Assembly: GCA_903921605.1 (NCBI GenBank)
Contig: CAIXQV010000644.1
Span: 1-25,618 of the forward strand
Reading direction: 5' to 3'
From: an uncultured Planctomycetaceae bacterium
GTDB lineage: Bacteria; Planctomycetota; Planctomycetia; Planctomycetales; Planctomycetaceae
DNA: 25,618 bases
Every line of letters begins with the position of its first letter. Position 1 is the stretch's first letter. The notes beneath the pieces are model-generated. The model saw nothing but the letters and a program-made list of their open reading frames with translations, was not told the origin of the DNA and searched no databases. Of the stretch, positions 1 through 8,462 are shown piece by piece. The translations under genes were made by a program, and so were the position numbers.

Positions 1-28
1 TCTCCTTTTACCCGGCCCACCGAATCTC

Positions 29-1279
29 ATGCACGCTGAAATCATTGCCATCGGTTCAGAACTGACCTGCGGATCCAAGCTCGACACCAACAGTCAGTGG
101 CTCAGTCGCGAACTGGAATCGCTGGGCTGGACCGTTTCGCGCCACACAACGCTATCCGATGATATGAACGCGATCATCAATGAATTCCGTGCAGCCGCCG
201 ATCGCGCGCGAGTTGTTCTCATCACCGGCGGACTTGGGCCGACTCTCGACGACATTACTCGGGACGCGTTAGCGGAAGCCTTTCAGCAGCCGCTGGTCCG
301 TGATGCGGAATCCTTGCAGCAGATTGAAGCCTTGTTTGTGGCTCGAGGAAAAGTCATGCCGGAACGAAATCATCGCCAGGCGGATCGTCCGGAGAAATCT
401 CAGGCACTGCCCAACAGTTGCGGAACGGCTCCCGGGATTCTGATGCGAGTGGAATCGTCGGCGGGACACTCCTGTTTATTTGCAGCGATGCCTGGCGTTC
501 CGGCGGAGATGCGTCCAATGTACGAACGCCAGATTCAGCCGCATCTGCTGGACAGCAGCATGGTCATGTGTCGCCGAGTCATCCGGACATTTGGCTACGG
601 GGAATCTGAAGCGGAACGACTGCTGGGAGATTTAACAGCGCGTGGACGGAATCCGGAAGTGGGCATCACAGCCAGCGAAGCTGTGATTTCTCTGTGGGTG
701 ACCGCTCGTGCAACATCAAAAGACGCAGCAGAAGTCATGTGTGAAGACACAATGCGGTTGATTCGCGAGCGTTTGGGAGAAACGGTCTATGCCGAAGGAA
801 ATGCCGAGCTGCATGAAGTCGTGGCGGAGTTGCTCACAAATCGACGATTGCGAATCGGCTTGGTGGAAGGATCAACCACCGGTGGTTTGATGGCTCTCTG
901 GATGACCGAGCATCCCGCGCTCAGTGCGGTCGTGCAGGAAGCTCGTGTGATCACCGGCCACTGGAATCAGTCTGCCATAACATCAGCCGACAGCAACTCG
1001 CATGCAGTCGCAGACGCGTCAGAATGGCCAACAATTGCAGCACGGGTTGCCCGTGATGGACTTCAGAGCCAGTCCGTCGATTACTTGTTACTGTCATCAC
1101 CGCACGAAGATGTTGTTTCTGAATCCGGTGTGACGTTGCGTCGAGGATCCGTGGCGATTGCGGGTCCGGACATGTTTCAGATTTTCGATACAACCATGTC
1201 CGGAAATCTCGCTATCTTCCGCCAACGAGCCGCTCGAACGGCCCTGAATCGCCTCCGGCTGTTGCTCACCGCAAAGTGA
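29..1279 (+). CDS. cinA: CinA-family protein with a degenerate C-terminal domain
   Basis: The N-terminal half matches the MoCF_biosynth/COG1058 domain of CinA: IGSEL near residue 8, DTNSQWL near 19, ITGGLGPTLDDITRDAL around residues 65-81, and a RNHRQADRP then CGTAPGI segment. In CinA proteins this domain hydrolyses ADP-ribose-type nucleotides, and the C-terminal PncC domain deamidates nicotinamide mononucleotide, so together they serve pyridine-nucleotide salvage. The length of 416 residues is normal. The C-terminal domain (from about residue 270) is recognisable only by position: the usual ESCTGG motif reads EGSTTGG with an extra residue, and the later TGIAGP motif is replaced by LLLSSPHED. 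The N-terminal activity is probably kept and the deamidase probably lost. Only 28 nt upstream are visible and they hold no clear Shine-Dalgarno (SD) sequence. The downstream neighbour is convergent. Confidence 0.88.
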   Translation: MHAEIIAIGSELTCGSKLDTNSQWLSRELESLGWTVSRHTTLSDDMNAIINEFRAAADRARVVLITGGLGPTLDDITRDALAEAFQQPLVRDAESLQQIEALFVARGKVMPERNHRQADRPEKSQALPNSCGTAPGILMRVESSAGHSCLFAAMPGVPAEMRPMYERQIQPHLLDSSMVMCRRVIRTFGYGESEAERLLGDLTARGRNPEVGITASEAVISLWVTARATSKDAAEVMCEDTMRLIRERLGETVYAEGNAELHEVVAELLTNRRLRIGLVEGSTTGGLMALWMTEHPALSAVVQEARVITGHWNQSAITSADSNSHAVADASEWPTIAARVARDGLQSQSVDYLLLSSPHEDVVSESGVTLRRGSVAIAGPDMFQIFDTTMSGNLAIFRQRAARTALNRLRLLLTAK

Positions 1280-1310
1280 TCCCTGGAAACCGGGAGCATT
1301 GTGAGCTGGC

Positions 1311-1362
1311 GTTGCCTTGAATCCATCAATGGGTTTCGAAGCCACAGATGATTCAAGGCAAC
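1311..1362. terminator. 13-bp perfect inverted repeat between convergent genes
   Basis: GTTGCCTTGAATC at 1311-1323 is exactly complementary to GATTCAAGGCAAC at 1350-1362, with a 26-nt loop. It lies between the stop of the cinA-like gene (1279) and the stop of the convergent dehydrogenase (1447). The loop holds a smaller imperfect palindrome, GGTTTCGAAGCC. There is no long T tract on either side, so this may be a factor-assisted two-way terminator or an RNA-stabilising hairpin. The repeat itself is seen directly; its role is inferred. Confidence 0.5.
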
Positions 1363-1446
1363 TTTGGGCGACTGTACGGCACGTGGTACTGCAGTCCCAG
1401 CTGCCTGGACGCGACACAAGGGATTACGCCTTATCTGCAAAGCAGC

Positions 1447-2550
1447 CTAGCCCTCAGCCACTTCCACGTAGACCTTCAGGGCATCTCGATCTTCAACGAG
1501 CAGCCGCATCATTTCTTTGTAGTTATCGAGACCTTTCACGGGAGTCGTCAGGATTCTCTGAATGACACCGGGATAGGTTACTTCGCCCAAAGCCAGATCC
1601 GCGATTCCGGATTCGAAATGTCGGAAGTTGGCATTTACGGAACCCACCAACAACTTGTTTCCCAGAACCCAGTTCAGATTGATGTGGTCGCCGGGCACTT
1701 CGACCTTTCGTTGACCGCCGGTGATGCTGGTCCAGACGATGCAGCCGTTGTGGCCGAGAACCTGCATCGCCTCGAAAGCGATCGCACTGTTGCCGGTGGC
1801 TTCAATAATCAGGTCAGGCTTACCGTACTTCGCGGCAATTTCCGGCAGAGTCTGGTCGCCGGTGCTGATATAGGTTGCTCCCAAGCCCTCGGCAATCTCG
1901 GCCTTCAGATTTGGTTTCCGCCCGCGAGCCAACGTGAAGACTTCAAGACCGCGTAAACGCAGGGCCAAAGTTGACAGCAGGCCAATCTGGCCCGCGCCGG
2001 TCACCCACGCGCGTTTTGGCTGCCAAACCTGCAAGCGGCGTTGAGCCAGAAAGGCCTGTTCAACAGCCTTCGCGGCACAGCTCATGGGTTCGGCGAGCAC
2101 ATGCAGGTGCTTCAGGCCCACCGGCATTCTTACGATAAATTCTTCGTCGTCGACGAAGTACTCCGTCAGGTAGCCGTGGCGGAGGTTAATTCCACGTTCG
2201 TAGTATTGCTCCTCACTGGTAATATCAGATCGCCCGATCTGGTCGTAAATTGAGCTACCCGGACGTCGCACGGTACACGTCACATAGTCGCCGGCTTTCA
2301 CCTTCTTTACGTTCGGGCCGACCTCCTCCACGATTCCGAAACATTCATGACCAATCACCAGGAAGTCGTACCCGGGAGGAGCATTCCCATAAAGTGCGTC
2401 ATTGATTTCCCGGTCAGTCGCATCCACCCCCACTTTTAGCACCCGAACCAGGACGCCTGTCCCGTTTGGCACATCGGTCACCGCCGGTTTAGCGAGGTCG
2501 GCGAGATGAACACTGTCGGGAGTGCCCGGACGGACTGCAATGGCTTTCAT
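1447..2550 (-). CDS. Zinc-dependent glucose dehydrogenase-like MDR oxidoreductase
   Basis: This 367-residue protein is a medium-chain dehydrogenase of the archaeal glucose dehydrogenase type, which oxidises glucose or related aldoses to lactones with NAD(P). The catalytic zinc site appears as D43 (in GVDATDRE), H68 and E69 (in IGHECFG) and E154 (in LAEPM). Asp in place of the usual Cys is known from Haloferax mediterranei glucose dehydrogenase. The cysteines of the structural-zinc lobe are absent. The Rossmann motif GAGQIG is at 185-190, followed by LARGRKPN, whose basic residues suggest NADP use, and [12 protein letters not shown] near 297-308 is typical of this family. ATG at 2550 is chosen because GGAG lies 9 nt upstream; an in-frame TTG lies three codons earlier. 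The substrate is inferred from family. It is monocistronic here and convergent with cinA. Confidence 0.85.
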   Translation of the reverse strand: MKAIAVRPGTPDSVHLADLAKPAVTDVPNGTGVLVRVLKVGVDATDREINDALYGNAPPGYDFLVIGHECFGIVEEVGPNVKKVKAGDYVTCTVRRPGSSIYDQIGRSDITSEEQYYERGINLRHGYLTEYFVDDEEFIVRMPVGLKHLHVLAEPMSCAAKAVEQAFLAQRRLQVWQPKRAWVTGAGQIGLLSTLALRLRGLEVFTLARGRKPNLKAEIAEGLGATYISTGDQTLPEIAAKYGKPDLIIEATGNSAIAFEAMQVLGHNGCIVWTSITGGQRKVEVPGDHINLNWVLGNKLLVGSVNANFRHFESGIADLALGEVTYPGVIQRILTTPVKGLDNYKEMMRLLVEDRDALKVYVEVAEG

Positions 2551-3194
2551 AGAGAACAACTCCGAGGATACTAAATGCGGCCCAGCGACCTTAGCCGTTG
2601 GAACGAGGTGTCAGATGCAACCACAAGAAATTGTCAACTGTGAACGGATCCGGCGGCTGGTGTGACCGTAATGCTGCGAAAGTCGGTAGTCTTTAGTCTG
2701 CGTAAGATTAGCAGGTTAAATAACTTGCGGCGGAGGCACTGTCTGTTCAATCGACAAAGACGATTTTCGCGGATTCTAGGGGCTCGACATACAGTCACAA
2801 GTCATTTTTAATCAAACCTCCATCATCGGGGATACGCCATGCCTCCCATGTTTTGCATAGCCCCCGTTTGTGGTCACTTATTTTACTCACCCCACGTTAC
2901 CGAATTGCCTCGATGACGTCTCAACTACTTGCTGTCGGGGGTAATTCGTCGACTGGTATAGCATTAAAAACGTAAAAACAGCACACTAAGCACAGAAGTG
3001 CGCATTGCGTCATGCGGCGTGAACGGCCTTCGGACCTCGTCGAAAAACGTTGACAGGATGCACTGCCCTGCTTGTGCATTCTTGGGATCCGGCGTTCCCA
3101 GCAACGGGTTACTCGTTTTCGAGGCATTTTCTGTAAAACACTCAGGAAGATCAGCCGGCCAAAGTGTCCGATGGATTCGGCCAGAAAGTATACG
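2551..3194. other. 644-nt gap between divergent genes; promoter region
   Basis: This gap separates the divergently transcribed dehydrogenase and tyrosine-kinase genes and should hold both promoters. No open frame in it looks like a real protein. A possible extended -10 element, TGGTATAGC, lies at 2954-2962 on the plus strand, and a TTGACA hexamer at 3050-3055 lacks a good partner. An A-rich run (ATTAAAAACGTAAAAACAG) follows the first candidate. These promoter calls are weak. The 3' end carries two CGGCC pentamers (3156-3160 and 3178-3182) placed 10 and 12 nt before the two possible kinase starts. Confidence 0.45.
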
Positions 3195-5522
3195 ATGAAG
3201 GGTTCGTCAAAGTCATCTCCTCAGTCTGGTGAGAAGCGAGTCAGTCAGGTGGTTTTTGCCGACTCGGCGCAGTCGCAACCATCGCTGAAGATTTCTGAGA
3301 TTCTGGTTCGTCAGAGGTGGGTAATTCTAGGCTCAATGAGCCTTGGGTTGGCACTGGCGTCGCTCTACTGGTCAAAAGCAAGAGTCTGGTATGAATCCAG
3401 CGCCAAGGTGCTTGTCAGCCAACGAGACCCCACATTGGCCTCTGGCGACAGTAAGGGCGAGAGCATGGTTGACGAGGACGTTCTCGCAAACCATATGGAG
3501 GTAGTTCGCAGCCGACGCATTGTTGAGGGGGCGTTAAAGCGTCACGACCTTACGGAGCTGCCATCGATTATGGAAAAGATCGCGGGCAAGAATAGTGATG
3601 CCGCGGATTACGTCATCAGCCATCTGAAACTCAGCCGTGGCGGTGAAGGTACAGCGAAGGATGCAAGAAGCCTGGCAATTCGCTTTGAGCATACCGATGC
3701 TGAGGATGCACGCCTCGTGCTTGAGGGGATCGTAGTTGAGTACCAGCTCTTCTTGAATGAGCAACTTTCCAAGGCGATGTCGGAAGCGAATTTGTTGGTA
3801 GAGGAAGCTCGCGACAGCCTCGAGAAGGAGTTGTCAGAAGTTCAACAGGAGTTCATCAATGCCCGGCAAAATGCTCCTGTGCTTTATCAGGGCGAAAACA
3901 GCGGGAACATGTATGTCGAGGGATATCGTAAGCTGCACGAAGAGCTTCTGGAGCTGGATATTCGCGAATCGGCGATTCGCTCTCGACTTGAAAAGGCAAA
4001 GGCAGTCCTGACCACCAAAGGTGAGGAAGGACAGATTCTTATAGAGGATCTCGGGATCATTGACACGGAAAGTCTGACCCGACTTGGCATCTTTTCTGGC
4101 ATGCAGTCGAATGCGGCCAGAGGAACGGATTTTCTTTCTGGTCAGGCTGACCGTGCTGAACAGGCCCGTCTTACCAGCGACCTGATTGTCATGGAAACTG
4201 ATCTGAGAAAGATGAAAGCTGATCTGGGTGGGAGGCATCCGGATGTGAAGAAGCTTGAAGACCAGATCCAGTACATTGCGGAGAAGCTTGCCGAGCGTGA
4301 AGAGGGTCTCAAGCCCACCCTTGAAGCCGTTGAGCTCACTCCGCGCGGGCTCCTGTCAGCGTACATTGCGTTCCTCGAAAAAGATGCAACGGAAATTTCT
4401 GAGACGCGTGTTGAGCTGACCACCAAGATGAACGACGCCGAGAAACTCGCTCGACAGCTTGTGGAGTATGAACTTAAGGAAGGCATGATTAAGTCCAGGG
4501 TTGATCGAACACAGATTTTGTTCGACGGACTGGTTGAGCAATTGAGGGGGCTCGACGTGGCCTCGGGAATGCACGGCTACATTCATGAGCTTCTTGAGTC
4601 ACCTCGTAAAGGTGTAGAGATTTGGCCAAGCCTGCCTCTGTGTGGGGTTGGTGGGCTGATGATGGGATTGGTTGCAGGATTGTTTGCGTCCCTGCTGATT
4701 GATCAGCTCGATACTCGATTCCGCACATCATCTGAAATTGACAGTGCGATCGGTCTGCCGATTCTTACGCGAGTGGGAGGCTTCAAAACCGATGGCGCGT
4801 TCCCTATTGTTGCTGACAACTCTCCTGAAGGAGAGTCCTTCCGCATCCTCCGCACATTGTTACTGACCGACATTCGTGCCGGGAATCTCCGAGTTATCTC
4901 TGCGACGAGCCCACTGCCAGGAGACGGTAAGACCACGATTCTGGCCAATATTGCAGCCTCTTTCGCAAAACTCAACATGACCGTTGTCATGATCGAGGGA
5001 GACATGCGACGACCGACGTTCCATAAGAGATTCAACGTTCCTGATGAGCGAGGACTCTCGGATGTTCTGAAAGGCAAATGCAGTCTTGACGACGTCCTGA
5101 TTCCGTCCGGTGTCGCAAATCTGACGTTGATGACTTCGGGAACTGGAGCTGCTGACCCATCAGAGCTTCTGCAGAATTCCGTGTTTGATGAGTTGCTGGT
5201 TGCACTGAAAGCAAAGTTTCAACTGGTGATTATTGACGTTGGTCCGGTACTTGCTGTCTCAGATCCGTTAATCGTCGCACAGAAATCTGACGGAATGCTG
5301 CTGGTCGTTCGGTCATCTAACGATACTCGCCAGCAGGTCATTGATACCGTCGAAACGCTTCGGTCCGCGAATGCGAAGATGTTGGGATGTATTGTCAATA
5401 CCTATGGCAGTGGCCATGAGTTTGAACGCAGAGGCTACTACGGCTACTACTATTCAGACAAGAACGGCAAGGGGGGAGATTCGGCTGGAAAGCCCCTGCT
5501 TTCTTCAAGGAATGCCGAGTAG
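3195..5522 (+). CDS. Polysaccharide co-polymerase with tyrosine autokinase domain (Wzc-like)
   Basis: This 775-residue inner-membrane protein controls exopolysaccharide chain length and couples synthesis to export, regulated by autophosphorylation of C-terminal tyrosines. A first membrane segment is at about 42-59, followed by a long Wzz-type periplasmic region rich in predicted coiled coil (about 180-460), and a second membrane segment at about 478-501 (a Gly/Leu/Met-rich run). The cytoplasmic BY-kinase has Walker A SPLPGDGKTT from S572, Walker A' VVMIEGDMRRP near 597 and Walker B LVIIDVGP near 677. The tyrosine cluster is Y748, Y749 and Y751-Y753. The usual TPP after the Walker B aspartate reads VGP here. 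ATG 3195 is used; ATG 3171 (eight residues longer) is equally possible, since neither has a clear SD. The cognate Wza-like gene is convergent downstream. Confidence 0.93.
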   Translation: MKGSSKSSPQSGEKRVSQVVFADSAQSQPSLKISEILVRQRWVILGSMSLGLALASLYWSKARVWYESSAKVLVSQRDPTLASGDSKGESMVDEDVLANHMEVVRSRRIVEGALKRHDLTELPSIMEKIAGKNSDAADYVISHLKLSRGGEGTAKDARSLAIRFEHTDAEDARLVLEGIVVEYQLFLNEQLSKAMSEANLLVEEARDSLEKELSEVQQEFINARQNAPVLYQGENSGNMYVEGYRKLHEELLELDIRESAIRSRLEKAKAVLTTKGEEGQILIEDLGIIDTESLTRLGIFSGMQSNAARGTDFLSGQADRAEQARLTSDLIVMETDLRKMKADLGGRHPDVKKLEDQIQYIAEKLAEREEGLKPTLEAVELTPRGLLSAYIAFLEKDATEISETRVELTTKMNDAEKLARQLVEYELKEGMIKSRVDRTQILFDGLVEQLRGLDVASGMHGYIHELLESPRKGVEIWPSLPLCGVGGLMMGLVAGLFASLLIDQLDTRFRTSSEIDSAIGLPILTRVGGFKTDGAFPIVADNSPEGESFRILRTLLLTDIRAGNLRVISATSPLPGDGKTTILANIAASFAKLNMTVVMIEGDMRRPTFHKRFNVPDERGLSDVLKGKCSLDDVLIPSGVANLTLMTSGTGAADPSELLQNSVFDELLVALKAKFQLVIIDVGPVLAVSDPLIVAQKSDGMLLVVRSSNDTRQQVIDTVETLRSANAKMLGCIVNTYGSGHEFERRGYYGYYYSDKNGKGGDSAGKPLLSSRNAE

Positions 5523-5548
5523 ATTTGACAGTGCTCACCTGAAAAAAT

Positions 5549-5585
5549 AAAAACGCGATGAAGGTAAAACCTTCATCGCGTTTTT
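5549..5585. terminator. Strong bidirectional intrinsic terminator
   Basis: A 16-bp perfect stem (5549-5564 with 5570-5585) encloses a 5-nt loop, TAAAA. The right flank is a run of seven T and the left flank an A-rich stretch, so it can stop transcription from both sides. It lies 26 nt past the stop of the tyrosine-kinase gene and 30 nt past the stop of the convergent Wza-like gene. It is the clearest regulatory structure in the window. Confidence 0.93.
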
Positions 5586-5615
5586 TTCTTGGTGCCAAAC
5601 CGGATCAGCCGGTAA

Positions 5616-6920
5616 TTAGTTCAGCAGGACGCTGAAGTTGAACCAGTTTACCAGAGAGTTGACCGCTGTCTGATGTGGTTTGAACTGCAGCATCACGACG
5701 TCGTTGGCCTGGATCAGGATACGCTCTTTCTGGTCCACCATAGCTCGAGCAAGGTCCACTCGAATTGGCAACTGGCGACCATCCGGTAGCTCTCGTAGAA
5801 TGAGGACCCGAGTAGGTCGAATAATCTGCCCCGGCGAACCTCCGGCCAGAACCTGACCGTCACGTCCCAATGGGCCACCCACTGAACCATTTGCCAGGGC
5901 GACAGCCTCAATTACGTCAATGTCCTGATCTCGTGGAAGCGGGATCTTGGCACCCGCGACAAGTCCACCCACATAAAAGTATTCTTCCCGACGAGGCACA
6001 TACACCACGTCCCCGTCTTCGACCACGACGTCTTTCACAGAGAAAGATGCTCCTTCTCCGGGACATCCCGTCAAAGGGATTCGTACCACTTGTCCGCTGG
6101 TCTCATCGCTCTCATTATAAGATGCAGCCATCGTCTGCAATTCTGATGATGTGATTGCGTGAGGATCACCAAGGCCGGATCGTTTGAAGACCCAGATTTC
6201 GCGGGCAGCATCTGTGCCAGGCAAACCGCCAGTTACCGACAGGGCATGCAGCACGTCGTTCTCATAGACCGGGAGGTCGACAACGTCAGCCGATCCTCTG
6301 TGGATATGATCCACCTGACCGGGGGACACCAACTGCACAGCAGGATTCGGGGTGTCTTCTCGCAACACGACAATACGATGCACTCGTGCCGTGACGAGCG
6401 AAACAATGACGCGTTCGCTTTCTTCCTTGGTGATTTGCTTATCGCGATAGGCGTTCTTCACGGCCGTGGTCGCCTCAGGAAGTGTCAGCCCACTCAGTTG
6501 CACCTGGCCAACCAAAGGAAGCTCGACCGACCCGTCCTGGTCCACCAGAACTGGAAGCCCGGCTGTTGCCCCGACGACACTGCCGTGCGGAGGATAATAC
6601 CGCTGATTGATTGGCTGAGTTCGCTGCAGAATCGGAGTGTCTTCCGTTCCCGGTGGAAGCACACCAAACACATAGACGCTCAGTTGATCACCGGCTCCGA
6701 TGATATGGGAGATTGGCTTCTGCTGGCCCAGCGCGGTGAATGGGAACACCTGGCGGCCTTCTTTTGGCTCCGCCGCAAGATGTCTTGGAAGACGGCTTGC
6801 TGGAACCGATTCATGGATATCAGTGATAGCATGACACCCCACCGACGACGCCATACTCAGCGTAAGAATTCCGCCCACAGTTCTGGACAGCAGTCTGGCA
6901 GCTAATGACTTATCTTTCAT
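5616..6920 (-). CDS. Outer-membrane polysaccharide export lipoprotein (Wza-like)
   Basis: This 434-residue protein should form the outer-membrane channel through which the exopolysaccharide leaves the cell. A lipoprotein signal ends at C29 (SSVGC). The Poly_export domain starts near residue 70 with ISHIIGAGDQLSVYVFG and includes DQDGSVELPLVGQV. Two SLBB-type regions follow, one from about 180 (HRIVVLRED) to 235 and one from about 313 (YFYVGGLVAGAKIPLP). The C-terminus ends in a short hydrophobic helix, LVNWFNFSVLLN, where Wza proteins have their pore helix. ATG 6920 is chosen because AAGGA lies 8 nt upstream; the frame stays open for 63 more codons but that part has no protein-like character. 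It is probably cotranscribed with the lipoprotein gene 145 nt upstream and shares a terminator with the tyrosine kinase. Confidence 0.92.
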   Translation of the reverse strand: MKDKSLAARLLSRTVGGILTLSMASSVGCHAITDIHESVPASRLPRHLAAEPKEGRQVFPFTALGQQKPISHIIGAGDQLSVYVFGVLPPGTEDTPILQRTQPINQRYYPPHGSVVGATAGLPVLVDQDGSVELPLVGQVQLSGLTLPEATTAVKNAYRDKQITKEESERVIVSLVTARVHRIVVLREDTPNPAVQLVSPGQVDHIHRGSADVVDLPVYENDVLHALSVTGGLPGTDAAREIWVFKRSGLGDPHAITSSELQTMAASYNESDETSGQVVRIPLTGCPGEGASFSVKDVVVEDGDVVYVPRREEYFYVGGLVAGAKIPLPRDQDIDVIEAVALANGSVGGPLGRDGQVLAGGSPGQIIRPTRVLILRELPDGRQLPIRVDLARAMVDQKERILIQANDVVMLQFKPHQTAVNSLVNWFNFSVLLN

Positions 6921-7065
6921 GGTATTCGTCCTTGATTCCGTGCTGAACTTTCCTGATGGCCCGATGAGTATTCCGTTCTCGGCGCCGTCTGAGCGACACA
7001 TCGCATGCCGCCGTAATCCATTCCCGGGAGCATGATCAAACAGATCGCCCCAGTCAGACCGCCAG

Positions 7066-7839
7066 CTATTCGCCTGCGACCTGCTCCTGATCAGCACTGT
7101 GAGAAGCATTCCTCACCAACTGATCAACATAATTCACTGCTGGTCGCTTGTATCCCGCGACAAGTCTCCGGGTCGCAGAGGGCTCTGTCTTTTCAAGCTC
7201 AGTGCTTGATGGCTCAGGATCCTTTTCGTAATCGTCAGCCTTTGGCTTCGGGGCATCAGGTGCGGCCTCAGGCGTTACTGCAAGGTTCTCTGATGGATTT
7301 ACAGCGGGGGCTAGTCCCGGAGCCGCATCAACTGCAGGTGTCTCTGAATTCCCCATGGCGTCCGGCATCGGCTGTTCGAAGGCCGGTGAAGGTGAATGCT
7401 GGCCATGAGAAATCACTTCCACCGTTTCATGACCATATTCCGCCGAATGCACGGTCGGCGCCATGAATGTTGGAACATAGTGGTAGTCTGGTTGAGACTT
7501 CGCACATGAGGCTCCATCCTGATATCCAATGTACCACTCGTTCTGGCGAGAAGGGTCATGTTCGGTGAAGACAGGAGGCTTCCAGTACTTTTTTGGCGGC
7601 ACAACTGGCGGTCTGCCATCACCACCGGTCGCCACGTCGTAATAGCCCTGTTTCCAGCCATCACGATAGTCGCTGGTGAAGCACTGCTGATTGCAGCCAT
7701 CGAACTCATGCCAAGCCTGGCTGGTCCGAATCTTTTGCCCCGTCTCATACTTGCAGTCAGAGAGGGCCGTGCAACCGGAGAGACTGAGGAAAAGGGCGAA
7801 CGAACGCCACGAACCTGGATGAACAACCTTGTTCCGCAT
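7066..7839 (-). CDS. Lipoprotein of unknown function next to the EPS export gene
   Basis: This is a 257-residue secreted lipoprotein with an ideal lipobox (LSGC, C23). The first half of the mature protein is rich in Cys, Trp and Tyr, with SDCKYETGQK, CNQQC, DGWKQGYYDVATGGDG, PPKKYWKPP and EWYIGYQDGASC. The second half, from about residue 120, is rich in Pro, Ala, Glu and Ser, with no visible domain, like an extended linker. From memory, similar small proteins with a GYxDVAxGGxG stretch followed by a KYW or RYW motif occur near polysaccharide export genes in planctomycetes; I could not verify this. ATG 7839 has AGGAG 8 nt upstream, a strong SD, which favours it over the longer frame. The Wza-like gene follows 145 nt downstream on the same strand, so a role in export or surface anchoring of the polymer is a reasonable guess only. 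Confidence 0.8.
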   Translation of the reverse strand: MRNKVVHPGSWRSFALFLSLSGCTALSDCKYETGQKIRTSQAWHEFDGCNQQCFTSDYRDGWKQGYYDVATGGDGRPPVVPPKKYWKPPVFTEHDPSRQNEWYIGYQDGASCAKSQPDYHYVPTFMAPTVHSAEYGHETVEVISHGQHSPSPAFEQPMPDAMGNSETPAVDAAPGLAPAVNPSENLAVTPEAAPDAPKPKADDYEKDPEPSSTELEKTEPSATRRLVAGYKRPAVNYVDQLVRNASHSADQEQVAGE

Positions 7840-8462
7840 GGAAGAGACTCCTGTTTCTCTGTGGACAACCGAGACTTTTGATCGGGCCTCTGATTCCGTC
7901 TGTATCAATTAATTCAAAAGCGTTGGGGAGTTTCCGCTAGTGCTAAGCGAAACAGAAAGAATAATCGCCCCTTGTTCCCCAGATTCTTCATGACCCCTGT
8001 TAGTTCTATTTACCCCATGCTGACTCGTGCAGTCTTGACATCTACCACTTTCTTCGATCCCATCCGTGGTTAACGGCTCTCCCATTGCCTACGACTGCTC
8101 AGGCTGGGCAATTTATGGCACGGTTTCTGACTAATGTTGTCAGGTCTCACCTTCGTGAATGCGGCAGAACCGATTTGACCCGATCAGAATGCCGAACTCA
8201 TACTGTGAACAGTCAGGTGCAATTTTTTGTGTGTACGGGCGTGCATTCTTTTGGCGATTCTTACACTTTAGACGACGGATCTTGCCAATAACTTGTTTGA
8301 TTGCCCTGGAAATGACTTCTGAGACTTTTTTGTTGCATCACCGCGGATGACGGAAATTTCTTTTTCTTTGGTCTTTGGGCAGGTATATCTTCGTCCATGC
8401 TGCAGCGGCTCAGTTTGAATGCTCAGTCCTGCCAGCTGGTTACCGACGTTAGGAGCATTTCA
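7840..8462. other. 623-nt gap between divergent EPS genes
   Basis: This region lies between the minus-strand lipoprotein and the plus-strand WbaP-like gene and should contain both promoters. TTGACA at 8035-8040 is followed 17 nt later by TCCCAT, which is a poor -10. Small open frames around 8085-8350 have no recognisable composition or start signal. If the WbaP-like gene starts at ATG 8397 rather than GTG 8463, the gap is 66 nt shorter. Confidence 0.4.

Noticed and set aside
1331..1345. GTTTCGAAGCC resembling a tRNA T-arm
   Set aside because: No acceptor stem, anticodon arm or cloverleaf can be built around it; it lies in the loop of the 13-bp inverted repeat.
1348..1956. A 202-codon frame opposite the dehydrogenase gene
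   Set aside because: Its sequence is explained by the complementary strand coding for the conserved dehydrogenase.
6159..6905. A 248-codon frame opposite the Wza-like gene
   Set aside because: It is the antisense shadow of a well-supported gene with conserved domains.
8035..8063. Possible sigma-70 promoter with TTGACA in the lipoprotein/WbaP gap
   Set aside because: The -35 is perfect but the hexamer at the right spacing (TCCCAT) matches the -10 consensus poorly, so it is mentioned only in the gap entry.
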